A DNA stretch of 41,503 bases, taken from the NCBI GenBank assembly GCA_003697105.1, contig RFFQ01000046.1:1-41503 (forward strand). Reading direction: 5' to 3'. Below, piece after piece: positions 18,369 through 27,057 of the stretch. The position numbers and the translations under genes were made by a program. A model generated the notes under the pieces. It made no database searches. It was not told the origin of the DNA and was given only the letters and a program-made list of their open reading frames with translations. This DNA comes from Gemmatimonadota bacterium. Lineage in GTDB: Bacteria; 4572-55; J002. Each line of letters starts with the position of its first letter. Positions within the stretch are counted from its first letter, which is position 1.

Positions 18369-19010
18369 ATGCAAGCAAATTCTAAAGCTACGTTCAAAAA
18401 AGCGATTACAAAGGAGGAAATCAACCAACTCCCGCTGGGGCAATATTCCGGAAAAATTCATCTGATCCGCCGTGTTGAAGACGTTCAAGATGCCGTGAAA
18501 CAGCTCCAGCAGGAGACTGTGCTCGGATTCGATACCGAAACGAAGCCGTCTTTCAAAAAAGGGGTCAGCCATTTACCGGCACTGTTGCAACTTGCCGGCA
18601 GTAAGGCGGTCTATATCTTTCAGATTAAGTTGATTCAATTACCCCCACCCCTGCGGGAAATTTTATCAAACCCGAATATTATCAAAACCGGGGTAGCGCT
18701 GGATCATGACATCCAAAAATTACAAGAAATCGCTCCTTTTTTTGATGCCGGTTTTGTCGATCTTCGCACGATTGCTGAGCAAATTGGGATTAAACATACC
18801 GGATTGCGGAGTTTAGCGGCAAATTTACTGGGTTTTCGGGTTTCCAAAAGTGCACAACTTTCTAATTGGGCACGGGAGGAATTATCTCAAAATCAAATTA
18901 TATATGCCGCTACGGATGCCTGGGTCAGCCGGGAATTATATCTGGTTTTTCGCGATCAGCTCAAAGCCAATATTCCGGTAAATGGCTCGGTGGCACTCCG
19001 GCGGTACTAA
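18369..19010 (+). CDS. RNase D-like 3'-5' exonuclease (DEDDy)
   Basis: 213 residues from ATG 18369, which has AAGGA just upstream; an ATG at 18348 in the same frame is possible but lacks a ribosome site. The single domain matches the DEDDy exonuclease family: FDTET (Asp55, Glu57), 'GVALDHDIQKL' (Asp114 or Asp112) and 'YAATDAW' (Tyr179, Asp183). All four acidic residues and the Tyr are present, so it should be active. It lacks the HRDC domains of full RNase D (about 370 residues in E. coli) and is closer to the short stand-alone exonucleases. Likely substrates are structured RNA 3' ends or single-stranded nucleic acid, which cannot be told apart here. Confidence 0.9.
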   Translation: MQANSKATFKKAITKEEINQLPLGQYSGKIHLIRRVEDVQDAVKQLQQETVLGFDTETKPSFKKGVSHLPALLQLAGSKAVYIFQIKLIQLPPPLREILSNPNIIKTGVALDHDIQKLQEIAPFFDAGFVDLRTIAEQIGIKHTGLRSLAANLLGFRVSKSAQLSNWAREELSQNQIIYAATDAWVSRELYLVFRDQLKANIPVNGSVALRRY

Positions 19011-19048
19011 ACCCTAAATCCTGAAACCCTAATCCCTAAACCCTGAAA
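19011..19048 (+). repeat. Telomere-like degenerate CCCTAAA tandem repeat
   Basis: Five units of 7-8 nt fill the entire gap between two genes: CCCTAAA, TCCTGAAA, CCCTAAT, CCCTAAA, CCCTGAAA (19012-19048). The repeat abuts the ATG at 19049 and replaces any Shine-Dalgarno sequence. Confidence 0.8.
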
Positions 19049-20134
19049 ATGATCGAACCCACCGGCGGATCATACCTGCTCCTTGCCATTTACCTTGCAT
19101 TTACGGTTGGATTTTCCTTTCTGTGCTCGATTTTAGAAGCTGTGTTGCTTTCAACCTCGTTTTCCCATGTTGAAATTTTGATTGAGAATGGGCGCCAGTC
19201 CGGTAAATTGATGCGCCACCATAAACAGAATATTGAGCAAGCTATATCTGCCATCCTGACCGTGAATACCGTAGCAAATACGGCGGGTGCAACCCTCGTT
19301 GGTGCGGAAGCCATGAAGATTTACGGTCATGGCATGGCGATTATTTCGATCATTCTTACGTTTACCATTCTCGTATTTTCAGAAATTATCCCGAAAACAC
19401 TTGGTGCGGTTTACTGGAAACAGATTTCGCCATTTGCGGCGTATGCCATCTGGATAATGGTAGGGATTTTTTATCCCTTCGTATGGGCATTCCAGCGTTT
19501 GGCGGGACTCCTAACCCCGAACCAACCGACCCCCACGATCACCCGTACAGAATTAACGACACTGGCGCGGATCGGTCAGATGGAGGGCACATTGCACGAA
19601 AAAGAACACCGGATATTGCGAAATCTGCTCCGGCTACATTCGATTCAAGTCAGCGATATTATGACGCCCCGCACCGTCCTGTTTGCCCTACCGGAAGAGA
19701 TGACGATCGCGGAAGTATTAAAAGAACACCCGCGGCTGACGTACTCTCGCATCCCCATCTATGCCGGAAATGTGGATCATATCACCGGCTTTGTGCTCCG
19801 GTTTGATATTTTCTCTGAAATCACCCAACAAAACACCGAAAAACCCCTGAAAGAACTCAAACGCGAAATTCATGTCATTCCAGAAATGGTCAGTGTGGAC
19901 CGGGTTTTGGAAGCGTTTTCAGAACGTGGGGATCATATCTTTTGGGTGGTGGATGAATACGGCGGTACCGCCGGTATCATTACCCTAGAAGACGCCTTGG
20001 AATGCTTGCTCGGCATGGAGATCGTCGATGAATCCGATACCGTAACCGATATGCGGGAACTGGCGCGGAAGCGTCACTTACGCCGGTTACAAACCTTGAA
20101 AAAAATGAATGAAGTCCAACAAACGCCACCTTGA
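19049..20134 (+). CDS. DUF21-CBS membrane protein (CNNM/HlyC-CorC family)
   Basis: 361 residues. The N-terminal DUF21 (CNNM transmembrane) domain has about three to four membrane segments ('YLLLAIYLAFTVGFSFL', 'GMAIISIILTFTILVFSEIIPK', 'YAIWIMVGIFYPFVWAF'), with the conserved 'SEIIPKTLG' turn. A CBS pair follows (~195-330: 'DIMTPRTVLFALPEEMTI', then 'WVVDEYGGTAGIITLEDALE'). The family is linked to Mg/Co efflux and ion-dependent membrane functions. The usual CorC_HlyC C-terminal domain (about 80 residues) is absent; the protein ends in a basic tail ('RKRHLRRLQTLKKMNE'). No ribosome site precedes the ATG, only the CCCTAAA repeat. The next gene begins 19 nt after the stop. Confidence 0.92.
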   Translation: MIEPTGGSYLLLAIYLAFTVGFSFLCSILEAVLLSTSFSHVEILIENGRQSGKLMRHHKQNIEQAISAILTVNTVANTAGATLVGAEAMKIYGHGMAIISIILTFTILVFSEIIPKTLGAVYWKQISPFAAYAIWIMVGIFYPFVWAFQRLAGLLTPNQPTPTITRTELTTLARIGQMEGTLHEKEHRILRNLLRLHSIQVSDIMTPRTVLFALPEEMTIAEVLKEHPRLTYSRIPIYAGNVDHITGFVLRFDIFSEITQQNTEKPLKELKREIHVIPEMVSVDRVLEAFSERGDHIFWVVDEYGGTAGIITLEDALECLLGMEIVDESDTVTDMRELARKRHLRRLQTLKKMNEVQQTPP

Positions 20135-20153
20135 ACACTCAATGAGACACACC

Positions 20154-20654
20154 ATGAAACAACTTTACCTGATTCGCCATGCCAAATCCAGTTGGAAAGA
20201 AGCCGGACTGAGGGATTTTGACCGACCCTTGAACCCTCGGGGCGAAACGGATGCACCGTTAGTGGGTTCATGGCTCCATCAACAGGGCATTTTGCCGGAT
20301 GCGATCATCTCCAGCCCCGCCAACCGCGCGATTACGACCGCCCAAAAAATTGCCGCGCAAGTGAACTTTCCCCCGGAACAGATTATCCGCGAACCCGAGA
20401 TTTATGAAGCTGATGTGGAGACCCTCTTCCAGATAATCCGCTTTTTGGATGACGGTGCTCAAACCATCTTTTTAGTCGGGCATAACCCCGGCTTTACCCA
20501 ACTTGCCAATTATTTAGCAGCCGGGCAGGTCACAGGGAATATCCCCACCTGCGGGGTCGTGGCTCTGCAATTCCCGGTGGCGTCATGGCGGAAAATTAGC
20601 CCCCATTCGGGAGAATTGCTCTGGTATTGTACTCCCAAACAGCTCAAAAAATAA
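20154..20654 (+). CDS. sixA: Histidine phosphatase family protein, SixA-like
   Basis: 166 residues, close to SixA (161 in E. coli). The catalytic RH motif is at the N-terminus ('LYLIRHAKSSWKEAG', His9), with 'SPANRAITTAQKIA' and the second-half 'LVGHNPGFTQLANYLAAG' typical of SixA. SixA dephosphorylates phosphohistidine, for example on phosphotransfer proteins. The ATG at 20154 fits the family start; ATGs at 20109 and 20142 would add unrelated residues and overlap the previous gene. It is the last gene of the plus-strand run and ends at a hairpin shared with the opposing aldo/keto reductase gene. Confidence 0.88.
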   Translation: MKQLYLIRHAKSSWKEAGLRDFDRPLNPRGETDAPLVGSWLHQQGILPDAIISSPANRAITTAQKIAAQVNFPPEQIIREPEIYEADVETLFQIIRFLDDGAQTIFLVGHNPGFTQLANYLAAGQVTGNIPTCGVVALQFPVASWRKISPHSGELLWYCTPKQLKK

Positions 20655-20684
20655 AACCCCTCCGGAGATGGACTCCTTGAGGGG
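20646..20684 (-). terminator. Terminator between convergent genes
   Basis: CCCCTC (20657-20662) pairs with GAGGGG (20679-20684), and inside it GGAG (20664-20667) pairs with CTCC (20673-20676). Read on the minus strand the stem is followed by TTTTATTTTTT, a good U-tract, so it terminates the aldo/keto reductase transcript. The T-tract lies within the end of the sixA-like gene. On the plus strand there is no U-tract. Confidence 0.7.
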
Positions 20685-20713
20685 GTCTAAATATCCGGTG
20701 CTAATCCAAATGG

Positions 20714-21673
20714 CTATATCGACACCGGCTTGGGAGGAAATAACGTATTCAACCGGGCACGAATCTCTTCCGATAGATTGACCGCTAGGGCACCCAAATT
20801 TTCCTGCAATTGTTCCAATTTTGTGGCTCCCATAATCACGCTACTAACACCTTCCTGAGCAAGTGCCCACGCTAATGCCAATTGAGCACGAGAACATCCC
20901 AACTCATCCGCGATAGTTTTCATCTGCCGCACCGGACTTAAAATATCCTCCTGATACAACCGGTCGCGTAGCCAATCCATCCGCGCCAACCGGGAATCCT
21001 CCGGGATACCGCTATCATATTTGCCGGTTAAAACGCCGGAAGCAAGCGGACTCCAAATCACCGTCCCCATACCCCGCGAACGGACGACCGGTAGTAAATC
21101 CTTCTCAAATTTATATCGAGCCAGTAAACTGTATTGCGGTTGCTCCACTTGGGGGGCATAAAGATTCCGTTTATCGGCAATGCCATGAGCACACTCTAAT
21201 TGGGCGCCAGTCCATTCGCTGGCACCCCAATAGAGAATCTTCCCTTGATGCACCAAATCATCCATCGCCCGGACGGTTTCTTCAATGGGGGTATGCGGGT
21301 CTGGACGGTGGCAAAAATAAATATCCAAATAATCCGTACCGATGCGAGCTAAACTTTTATCAATGGATTCCATAATGTGCTTGCGTGATAACCCCCGGTC
21401 ATTGACATCTTCACTCATGGGGAAATAGACTTTGGAAGAAATGACCAGTTCATGGCGAGGAAAATCCCGTAGAACCTTACCCATCGCCCGTTCGGATTCC
21501 CCTTTGGCATAAATATCAGCAATATCATAAAAATTCACACCGGCATCAAAGGCGGCGTGCAAAATAGTTTTGATCAATTTATGTTCTTTTACGCTTCCGC
21601 CAAATGTGGTCCACCCTCCTAAACTCAATTGACTGACCCGGGTGCCACATTGACCTAAATGATGATACTGCAT
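20714..21673 (-). CDS. Aldo/keto reductase
   Basis: 319 residues, a single TIM-barrel AKR of the voltage-gated potassium channel beta-subunit/YghZ-like type. The catalytic tetrad is visible: Asp50 and Tyr55 ('NFYDIADIY'), Lys81 ('ISSKVYF') and His122 ('FCHRPDPH'). NADPH-binding elements 'IWSPLASGVLTGKY' and 'SSVIMGATKLEQL' are intact. It reduces an aldehyde or ketone with NADPH in the cytoplasm; the substrate is unknown. Start 21673 has GGGAGG 7 nt upstream. It lies 65 nt after the M20 peptidase gene on the same strand, and may be co-transcribed with it, ending at the hairpin near 20657. Confidence 0.94.
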   Translation of the reverse strand: MQYHHLGQCGTRVSQLSLGGWTTFGGSVKEHKLIKTILHAAFDAGVNFYDIADIYAKGESERAMGKVLRDFPRHELVISSKVYFPMSEDVNDRGLSRKHIMESIDKSLARIGTDYLDIYFCHRPDPHTPIEETVRAMDDLVHQGKILYWGASEWTGAQLECAHGIADKRNLYAPQVEQPQYSLLARYKFEKDLLPVVRSRGMGTVIWSPLASGVLTGKYDSGIPEDSRLARMDWLRDRLYQEDILSPVRQMKTIADELGCSRAQLALAWALAQEGVSSVIMGATKLEQLQENLGALAVNLSEEIRARLNTLFPPKPVSI

Positions 21674-21738
21674 AGCAAAACCTCCCTGATAGTTAGCAGA
21701 TTGTGTGCAAATTTAGCGACATCTTCAAATTTGTAAAG

Positions 21739-23091
21739 TTAAAGTTGGCAAAAGTGGTAAACGATCTCATACAACGTCCGCACCCCGAATTCCAGCGCCC
21801 GGATCGAAATTCGCTCATTATGTCCGTGTACCGTGTTGATCAACCCCGGATTTTCTTCCCACAAGATCGGCGCAAAGCCGTAAACATGCGTCCCCAGTGA
21901 TGCGATGTGCTTGGCATCCGTACCACCGGTAAGGAGCAGGGGTACAACCGTCGCGTCCGGCTGGTGTGTTTTCATTACGGCTGTAATCACCTCAAACAAA
22001 GGTGACTCAACGGGAGCTTCCATCGCCGCACCGTAATCCAGCCATTCTAACGCCACATCCGTGCCCAGCAGGGGTCTAATTTCATGCTCAAAATCAGCGC
22101 GATCAAAACCGGGCAGGATACGCCCATCAACCTGAACGGTGGCTTCGGCAGGAATCACATTGATTTTACTACCCCCGCTCAGGATCGTCGGGGTGGCGGT
22201 GTTCCGTGCCATACTGTTTAGATAACGTTTTTGATAAGGAGTCAACGGCAAGTTGGCCAGCGCGTGGTCAAACTGGTGCGGGTCAAGCAACGTTTGCAGA
22301 CCTTTGGCAAGGTCTGCCGGTTGGGTCGCCGCCACGCGATCAATGTATAAGCGAAAAGTTTCCGTGATGTGGAGGGGCAGAGGGGTATTACCGAGGCGGG
22401 AAATAGTCTCCGCTAGGGTGACGATTGCCATGTTGCGGTGCGGAATGGCACCATGACCCGGATCGCCATGTGCCGTAAGCCGGAAACGAGCAAAACCTTT
22501 TTCCGCCGTCTGGCAGGAATAATAAACCTGATCGCCAATTTTGTATCCACTGCCTCCCCCCTCATTCAAGGCATATTCTGCCTGAATCAATTCCGGGTGA
22601 TGTGTTGCCAGCCAACCCGCACCCAATGCCCCACCGGTTTCTTCATCTGCCGCCGCCATCCAAATCAGGTCCCGTTTCAGCGGGGATTCCCCAGCATCCT
22701 GCGCTCGTTTGAAAAGCACCATCAATACCAACTGCGTGGCAATCAAACTTTTCATATCAATTGCCCCGCGTCCCCAAATGTACCCATCATGGATTTCCCC
22801 TCCGAATGGCGGGTGTGTCCAATGTTCCGGCTCTGCGGGGACAACATCGGTATGCCCCATTAGCAAAAGCGGCGGTTTTTCGCCGGTTCCTTTGAGCCGC
22901 GCCACCAGATTTGCCCGTCCCGGGGCGCTTTCCAAAATTAACGGCTCGTAACCTTCCTCCCGTAAGACATCGCGGAGATATGTTGCCACGCGAATCTCAT
23001 TCCCCGGTGGATTTGTCGTGTTGATTTGAATTAAGCGTTGCAAATGCCGGGTTACATCTTGCCGGACGTGGTGAAAATGTGGCGGGAACAT
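21739..23091 (-). CDS. M20 family metallopeptidase (ArgE/DapE/CPG2-like dipeptidase)
   Basis: 450 residues. Di-zinc ligands and catalytic residues of M20 are present: 'LLLMGHTDVVP' (His80, with Asp82), 'WGRGAIDMK' (bridging Asp112), 'AADEETGG' (catalytic Glu150, ligand Glu151), and a late His ('GTDAKHIASLG' or 'HGHNERIS'). A dimerisation-domain insert occupies about residues 200-330. Family members cleave dipeptides, acylated amino acids or carboxyl-terminal residues; the exact substrate is unresolved and no arginine or lysine biosynthesis gene is nearby. Start 23091 has AAAGG 6 nt upstream. No signal peptide, so cytoplasmic. Confidence 0.93.
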   Translation of the reverse strand: MFPPHFHHVRQDVTRHLQRLIQINTTNPPGNEIRVATYLRDVLREEGYEPLILESAPGRANLVARLKGTGEKPPLLLMGHTDVVPAEPEHWTHPPFGGEIHDGYIWGRGAIDMKSLIATQLVLMVLFKRAQDAGESPLKRDLIWMAAADEETGGALGAGWLATHHPELIQAEYALNEGGGSGYKIGDQVYYSCQTAEKGFARFRLTAHGDPGHGAIPHRNMAIVTLAETISRLGNTPLPLHITETFRLYIDRVAATQPADLAKGLQTLLDPHQFDHALANLPLTPYQKRYLNSMARNTATPTILSGGSKINVIPAEATVQVDGRILPGFDRADFEHEIRPLLGTDVALEWLDYGAAMEAPVESPLFEVITAVMKTHQPDATVVPLLLTGGTDAKHIASLGTHVYGFAPILWEENPGLINTVHGHNERISIRALEFGVRTLYEIVYHFCQL

Positions 23092-23126
23092 GGGATACCT
23101 TTCCTATCGTCATCAGATAAAGAGAT

Positions 23127-23149
23127 GGCGGAGATGAGCGATCTCCGCC
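23127..23149 (-). terminator. Perfect 9-bp GC-rich hairpin upstream of the M20 gene
   Basis: GGCGGAGAT (23127-23135) and ATCTCCGCC (23141-23149) pair perfectly around a 5-nt loop. It lies 80 nt after the permease stop and 36 nt before the M20 start. On the minus strand the following bases are ATCTCTTTATC, moderately T-rich, so it probably ends the ABC transporter operon, possibly with read-through. Confidence 0.5.
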
Positions 23150-23228
23150 GGTTGCCGGTTATCATGGGTTTCGTGATAAAACCGTCTCGTGTTCAAACAC
23201 CGGTTAAAGCTATACCGCATATCACGTT

Positions 23229-25289
23229 TCATTCTTGAACCGGAACATCCTCACCCCTATTTTTGGCGTCACCTTCCGGTACAGCCCACAAACTAACCCC
23301 GAGCACAATGATGGCACTGATTACATACGGCAAAGGGATATGCTCATCCTCAGACACAAGCCATGAGATATTTTCGATACCGGGTAATTTAGTTAGGACA
23401 AAGCCAATCGCATTATTCAAAAAATGGGCAAACATTGCCGGAAAAATACTACCGGTGCGGATGGTTAGATAACCCAAAATCACACCGATCAGCGCCGTAG
23501 GCATGAACCGGTACGGGCTGAGGTGGAAAATCCCGAAGGCAATTGCGACAACCACTACAGCCGTCATGGGCTTCATTACTTGCCGGAAACCACTCAAGGC
23601 AAATCCCCGAAACATGGCTTCCTCACAGATGCCCGGCAAAACGGCACCCAAAAAGATCACCCACATCCATCCCCAGATCGTTTCGGGGTCTCCACCCAGT
23701 TGTTGCAGTGCTTCTAGCAGTTCTTTTGGTAACGGTAAAAATTGATTTTGATAGACCATCAGTTCAGAAATCACCAAAATTTGCGCCGGAACAATGAACA
23801 GAGGTAAAATCATTGCCCCCAGTGGTGGACGGCGGAATGATAACGCCTTCTTAAAATCAACCCCAGAGGTGTAACTGATGAACGCGGTGAGTCCGAAAAT
23901 GAGGACCACTTGCGTTAATAATAGTCCGATGTCCAGATTCCACGTTTGTAAAGGCGCACCCACATAAAAGAGCAACATCAACCCGACAAATAGGACGGTG
24001 GCGGCTTGGGTAGGCGTGGGGCACGGCTTCCATTCATCAGGAGGTGTGAGCCAATCTTTGAGATCAAAGCTGAGTTTGAAGTCCTCCCCCGCATTGAACA
24101 AAATATCTTCCCGCTCAAATAGGTTGGTGGCAAAGAGGATTGAAAGCCATGCCAAACCGAGAGTCGAAAAGACCGTGACCCCAATATGTGTCCAATTGAG
24201 GTCACCGAGCAGTAAATCCCGAATCAACAGCGACATATTGACCACCGGCACAATCACCAGCGGGAAATCGAGTTCGATCCCCGGGATAAGGGAAGCATAG
24301 GCGGGAAACATCCCCAAAATCATGACCGGAGTCAGGTAATTTTGTGCCTCCTTGTAGCTTCGGGCAAGGGTGGAAACCCCCATAGCGAGTGCACTGAACG
24401 TGAATCCTAGTGGAATTGCTAGCAAAACAATCAGCCCCAGTGTTGGCGGGTCAATGGAAAAATTGAGTTGTTCGCTCCCCTCACTACCCATCAGGGTGAC
24501 ACCGTAAGCAAAGGTTAAACCCATGCTGATAATGTTGAGAAGAGCCGTGATCATCGCCGCCGAAAAAACGGTTAAAAATTTGCCTATCACAATGTTGATC
24601 CGGTTTGTCGGGCTAACTAGGATGGTTGCCATCGTACCGCGCTCTTTCTCTCCGGCAGTTAGATCCACCGCCGGATAAAACGTACCGGAGAGCATCATCA
24701 GGATCAAAAACATCGGGATGATTCGCCCAAAAACAAACCCTCCCATCTTCTTTGCGGATGCAACATTTTCGATCTGTTCGGCAATGGGTTTGGCATACAA
24801 TGAATCCAGCCCGGCTGCGTTTAAACGCTGAGTGGTGATGACCTCTTTGTAGGCATATAAAACGGCATCAATTTTTTCTTGTGCCGCTAAGGACTTATCA
24901 TTTGCCTTATCCACATAAATGGTTAATGTAGCTTGCTTACCGGCAGCCAAACGGATCATAAACGAGTCCGGGATCACCACTGCCGCCTGATAGTCACCCT
25001 CTTCTACCTTTTTTTTGTAATCGTCCTCCGGTGCGCTCACGATTTCTAATTTATCGTTAGCCCGCAGTGAATCTGCAAAATCGGGGGCAAACTCAGCGCC
25101 GATCAGAGCCACTTTCGCCTTTTGTGCGGCTAACTTGGACGCCTGAATCGACATAATTTGGGTAAACGCTATAAACATTACCGGATACAACAGCAAGGGA
25201 ATAACTACCATCGCAAAGAGGGTGCGTTTATCCCGCAGAATATCAATAACTTCTTTCCGAAAAATGAGGAGTATCTGGCGATAGTTCAT
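23229..25289 (-). CDS. ABC-2 permease fused to a CPBP intramembrane protease
   Basis: 686 residues in two parts. Residues 1-395 are an ABC-2/NatB-type permease: one N-terminal membrane segment ('FAMVVIPLLLYPVMFIAF'), a ~130-residue extracytoplasmic domain, 'GEKERGTMATILVSPTNR' (the conserved coupling region), and about five more segments. Residues ~430-680 are a CPBP (CAAX/Abi) glutamic protease with all three motifs: EEAMFR (Glu556, Glu557, Arg561), FGIFH (His589) and HFLNN (His622, Asn625/626). Such fusions are known among NatB-like sodium exporter relatives; the protease substrate is unknown. The start overlaps the preceding gene by 4 nt (ATGA). Its ATPase partner is the NatA-like protein three genes upstream. 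The protease is predicted active from its motifs. Confidence 0.93.
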   Translation of the reverse strand: MNYRQILLIFRKEVIDILRDKRTLFAMVVIPLLLYPVMFIAFTQIMSIQASKLAAQKAKVALIGAEFAPDFADSLRANDKLEIVSAPEDDYKKKVEEGDYQAAVVIPDSFMIRLAAGKQATLTIYVDKANDKSLAAQEKIDAVLYAYKEVITTQRLNAAGLDSLYAKPIAEQIENVASAKKMGGFVFGRIIPMFLILMMLSGTFYPAVDLTAGEKERGTMATILVSPTNRINIVIGKFLTVFSAAMITALLNIISMGLTFAYGVTLMGSEGSEQLNFSIDPPTLGLIVLLAIPLGFTFSALAMGVSTLARSYKEAQNYLTPVMILGMFPAYASLIPGIELDFPLVIVPVVNMSLLIRDLLLGDLNWTHIGVTVFSTLGLAWLSILFATNLFEREDILFNAGEDFKLSFDLKDWLTPPDEWKPCPTPTQAATVLFVGLMLLFYVGAPLQTWNLDIGLLLTQVVLIFGLTAFISYTSGVDFKKALSFRRPPLGAMILPLFIVPAQILVISELMVYQNQFLPLPKELLEALQQLGGDPETIWGWMWVIFLGAVLPGICEEAMFRGFALSGFRQVMKPMTAVVVVAIAFGIFHLSPYRFMPTALIGVILGYLTIRTGSIFPAMFAHFLNNAIGFVLTKLPGIENISWLVSEDEHIPLPYVISAIIVLGVSLWAVPEGDAKNRGEDVPVQE

Positions 25290-25726
25290 CGGTTGGTGTC
25301 CTGTTCTGGGAAGTCAGGATCATCAGGTATTATGATAGAGACGATATCCAACTGGAATCCCTTCTTTCGTTCCACAGTGTTGTAATCCATCAGGATTCGC
25401 TTGACGTCGGGGTAAAGTTCCAATTTTCGCTCAAGCAGCATCTGGAGAGTATCTTGTAATGTGCGCCGTTCATTCCAGGCATACCACGGGATCAACGATT
25501 TCACAGCATGTTTTAGCTGCTTTTTCTGGGCTTCTTTGGTGGTTTCAAGGCTGATATTCCATGCCATAATACCAAATATAACCGACTTTTCAAACATATC
25601 CGGATCATCAAAATCAACATATTTTTGTAAGGGTTCAATGACATTCAGAAGTAATTCAGACATTTTGGGGTCTTTTTCATGCCCCCGAATAACACGCATA
25701 TTGTGATGGAGATTACGCTTTTTCAT
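25286..25726 (-). CDS. Small unknown soluble protein in the ABC transporter operon
   Basis: 146 residues, not recognised. It is mainly helical and charged, with 'MSELLLNVIEPLQKYVDFDD' near the N-terminus, no signal peptide and no membrane segment. The C-terminus is beta-like ('FQLDIVSIIIPDD'). ATG 25726 was chosen; a GTG at 25738 in frame adds four residues, and neither has a clear ribosome site. Its stop overlaps the permease start by 4 nt, so translation is coupled and the products are likely to be needed together. It lies 98 nt after the 95-aa gene. Confidence 0.75.
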   Translation of the reverse strand: MKKRNLHHNMRVIRGHEKDPKMSELLLNVIEPLQKYVDFDDPDMFEKSVIFGIMAWNISLETTKEAQKKQLKHAVKSLIPWYAWNERRTLQDTLQMLLERKLELYPDVKRILMDYNTVERKKGFQLDIVSIIIPDDPDFPEQDTNR

Positions 25727-25824
25727 CTGGGGATCCACTTGATCAACTATGTGGTGTTGCGTCTTATTTTTTGGTTTTCGGACAATTTTGTATCAGGTCC
25801 GGTGATAAGACAGGTTTAATTGCA

Positions 25825-26112
25825 TTAAAATTCATCCTGTAACCGGCGACCGTCTTGGCTTTGTTGAAAATGTTCTTTGTCAAAGCGGAGCATTTCGGCG
25901 ATTTGTCGTTCTTCATCTGACAAGGGGCGATTGAGTTCCGCTAATTTTCGTAAATACTTAGATGCTAATCCGAAATAGTTGGCAAGTGCCAAGTAATACG
26001 ACATTTCCTGTATTTGGCCATCTGCATCGGTGAGTTTGGCAAGTTCCAAATTTGTTTTAGTTCGTACTACGTTTTGACGAGCGTACTCAATTCGTTCAAT
26101 AAAATTTTGCAT
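25825..26112 (-). CDS. Small helical unknown protein between ATPase and permease genes
   Basis: 95 residues, not recognised. It is almost wholly helical, with a heptad-like pattern ('MQNFIERIEYARQNVVRTK', later 'LRKLAELNRPLSDEERQ'), and is probably a small coiled-coil or helical-bundle protein. Start 26112 has AGGAG 7 nt upstream. It lies 13 nt after the NatA-like gene, inside the operon. It may be a transporter accessory factor, but nothing beyond position supports that. Confidence 0.78.
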   Translation of the reverse strand: MQNFIERIEYARQNVVRTKTNLELAKLTDADGQIQEMSYYLALANYFGLASKYLRKLAELNRPLSDEERQIAEMLRFDKEHFQQSQDGRRLQDEF

Positions 26113-26125
26113 GGCACCGCTCCTT

Positions 26126-27055
26126 TCATGCTACGACGCCTTGAGTGATCGTCATAAAAATATCCTCTAGGTCGGTTTCCTCTTCATGGAAGGCGATCAC
26201 TCGAATGTCATTTAAAACTAATATTTTAAGTAAGTCGGGATCATCACCGTCAGGAGAATCATGGACTTCCACCACCAACGTATTTCCCTCACGCTCAATA
26301 TGCTGGACTTCAGGGAGGTCTCTTAGGAGAAGGTGAGCCGTTTCAACCTGATCGGATACTGTGATGACAAACCGGCGATTTGCCCGAATCTGTTGTAAAA
26401 TGGATTTCACATTACCACTCGCTAGCAGGGTCCCGCGTTCGATGATACCGATAGTATCCACAAAATCTTCGAGTTCAGACAAGATATGGGACGAAATCAA
26501 GATGGTTTTTCCCATCCGCTTCAATTCTTTTAGCAATTCACGCATTTCAATTCGGGCACGCGGGTCTAGTCCGGAAGCGGGTTCGTCCAATAAAAGCACT
26601 TTGGGGTCATGGACAAGCGTTTTTGCCAGACACAGGCGCTGTTTCATCCCGCGTGAGAGGTTATCCACCATATCCTCGCGTTTACTTTCCAGATCGGTCA
26701 AGACTAGCACATCATCAATGATACCAATCCGGCGCTGCTTTTCAATTTTGTAGGCAGCCGCGAAAAAATCCAAATATTCCCAGACTTTCATATCATCATA
26801 AACCCCGAAAAAGTCAGGCATATACCCGATTTGAGATTTCACAGCGTCTGGCTCTTTTGTTACCGAAAAACCGTTGACGATGGCATCCCCGTATGTGGGT
26901 TCCAGCAGGGTGGAAATCATTTTAATTGTGGTCGTTTTGCCCGCACCGTTGGGTCCGATAAAACCAAAAATCACCCCTTGAGGAATATTCAAATTAAGGT
27001 GATTTACGGCAGTGATGTTTTTGTATGTTTTGGTCAGGTCGTGTGTTTCGATCAT
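26126..27055 (-). CDS. ABC transporter ATPase, NatA-like
   Basis: 309 residues. The nucleotide-binding domain is complete: Walker A GPNGAGKT (34-41), Q-loop region 'IGYMPDFFGVYDDMKVWEY', signature 'LSRGMKQRLCLAK', Walker B 'VLLLDEPASGLDPRARIE' and the switch His ('ILISSHILSELE'). A C-terminal extension (~220-309) is typical of DrrA/NatA exporters. It should energise the ABC-2/CPBP fusion encoded 0.8 kb downstream. ATG 27055 begins 2 nt after the stop of the second SpoIIE gene (TGATCATG), with no separate ribosome site, so translation is coupled to the phosphatase gene. That links the transporter with the signalling pair. Confidence 0.93.
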   Translation of the reverse strand: MIETHDLTKTYKNITAVNHLNLNIPQGVIFGFIGPNGAGKTTTIKMISTLLEPTYGDAIVNGFSVTKEPDAVKSQIGYMPDFFGVYDDMKVWEYLDFFAAAYKIEKQRRIGIIDDVLVLTDLESKREDMVDNLSRGMKQRLCLAKTLVHDPKVLLLDEPASGLDPRARIEMRELLKELKRMGKTILISSHILSELEDFVDTIGIIERGTLLASGNVKSILQQIRANRRFVITVSDQVETAHLLLRDLPEVQHIEREGNTLVVEVHDSPDGDDPDLLKILVLNDIRVIAFHEEETDLEDIFMTITQGVVA

Positions 27056-27057
27056 GA

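Noticed and set aside
19011-19048. True telomere or linear chromosome end
   Set aside because: Only five degenerate units between two co-directional genes, with normal coding sequence on both sides.
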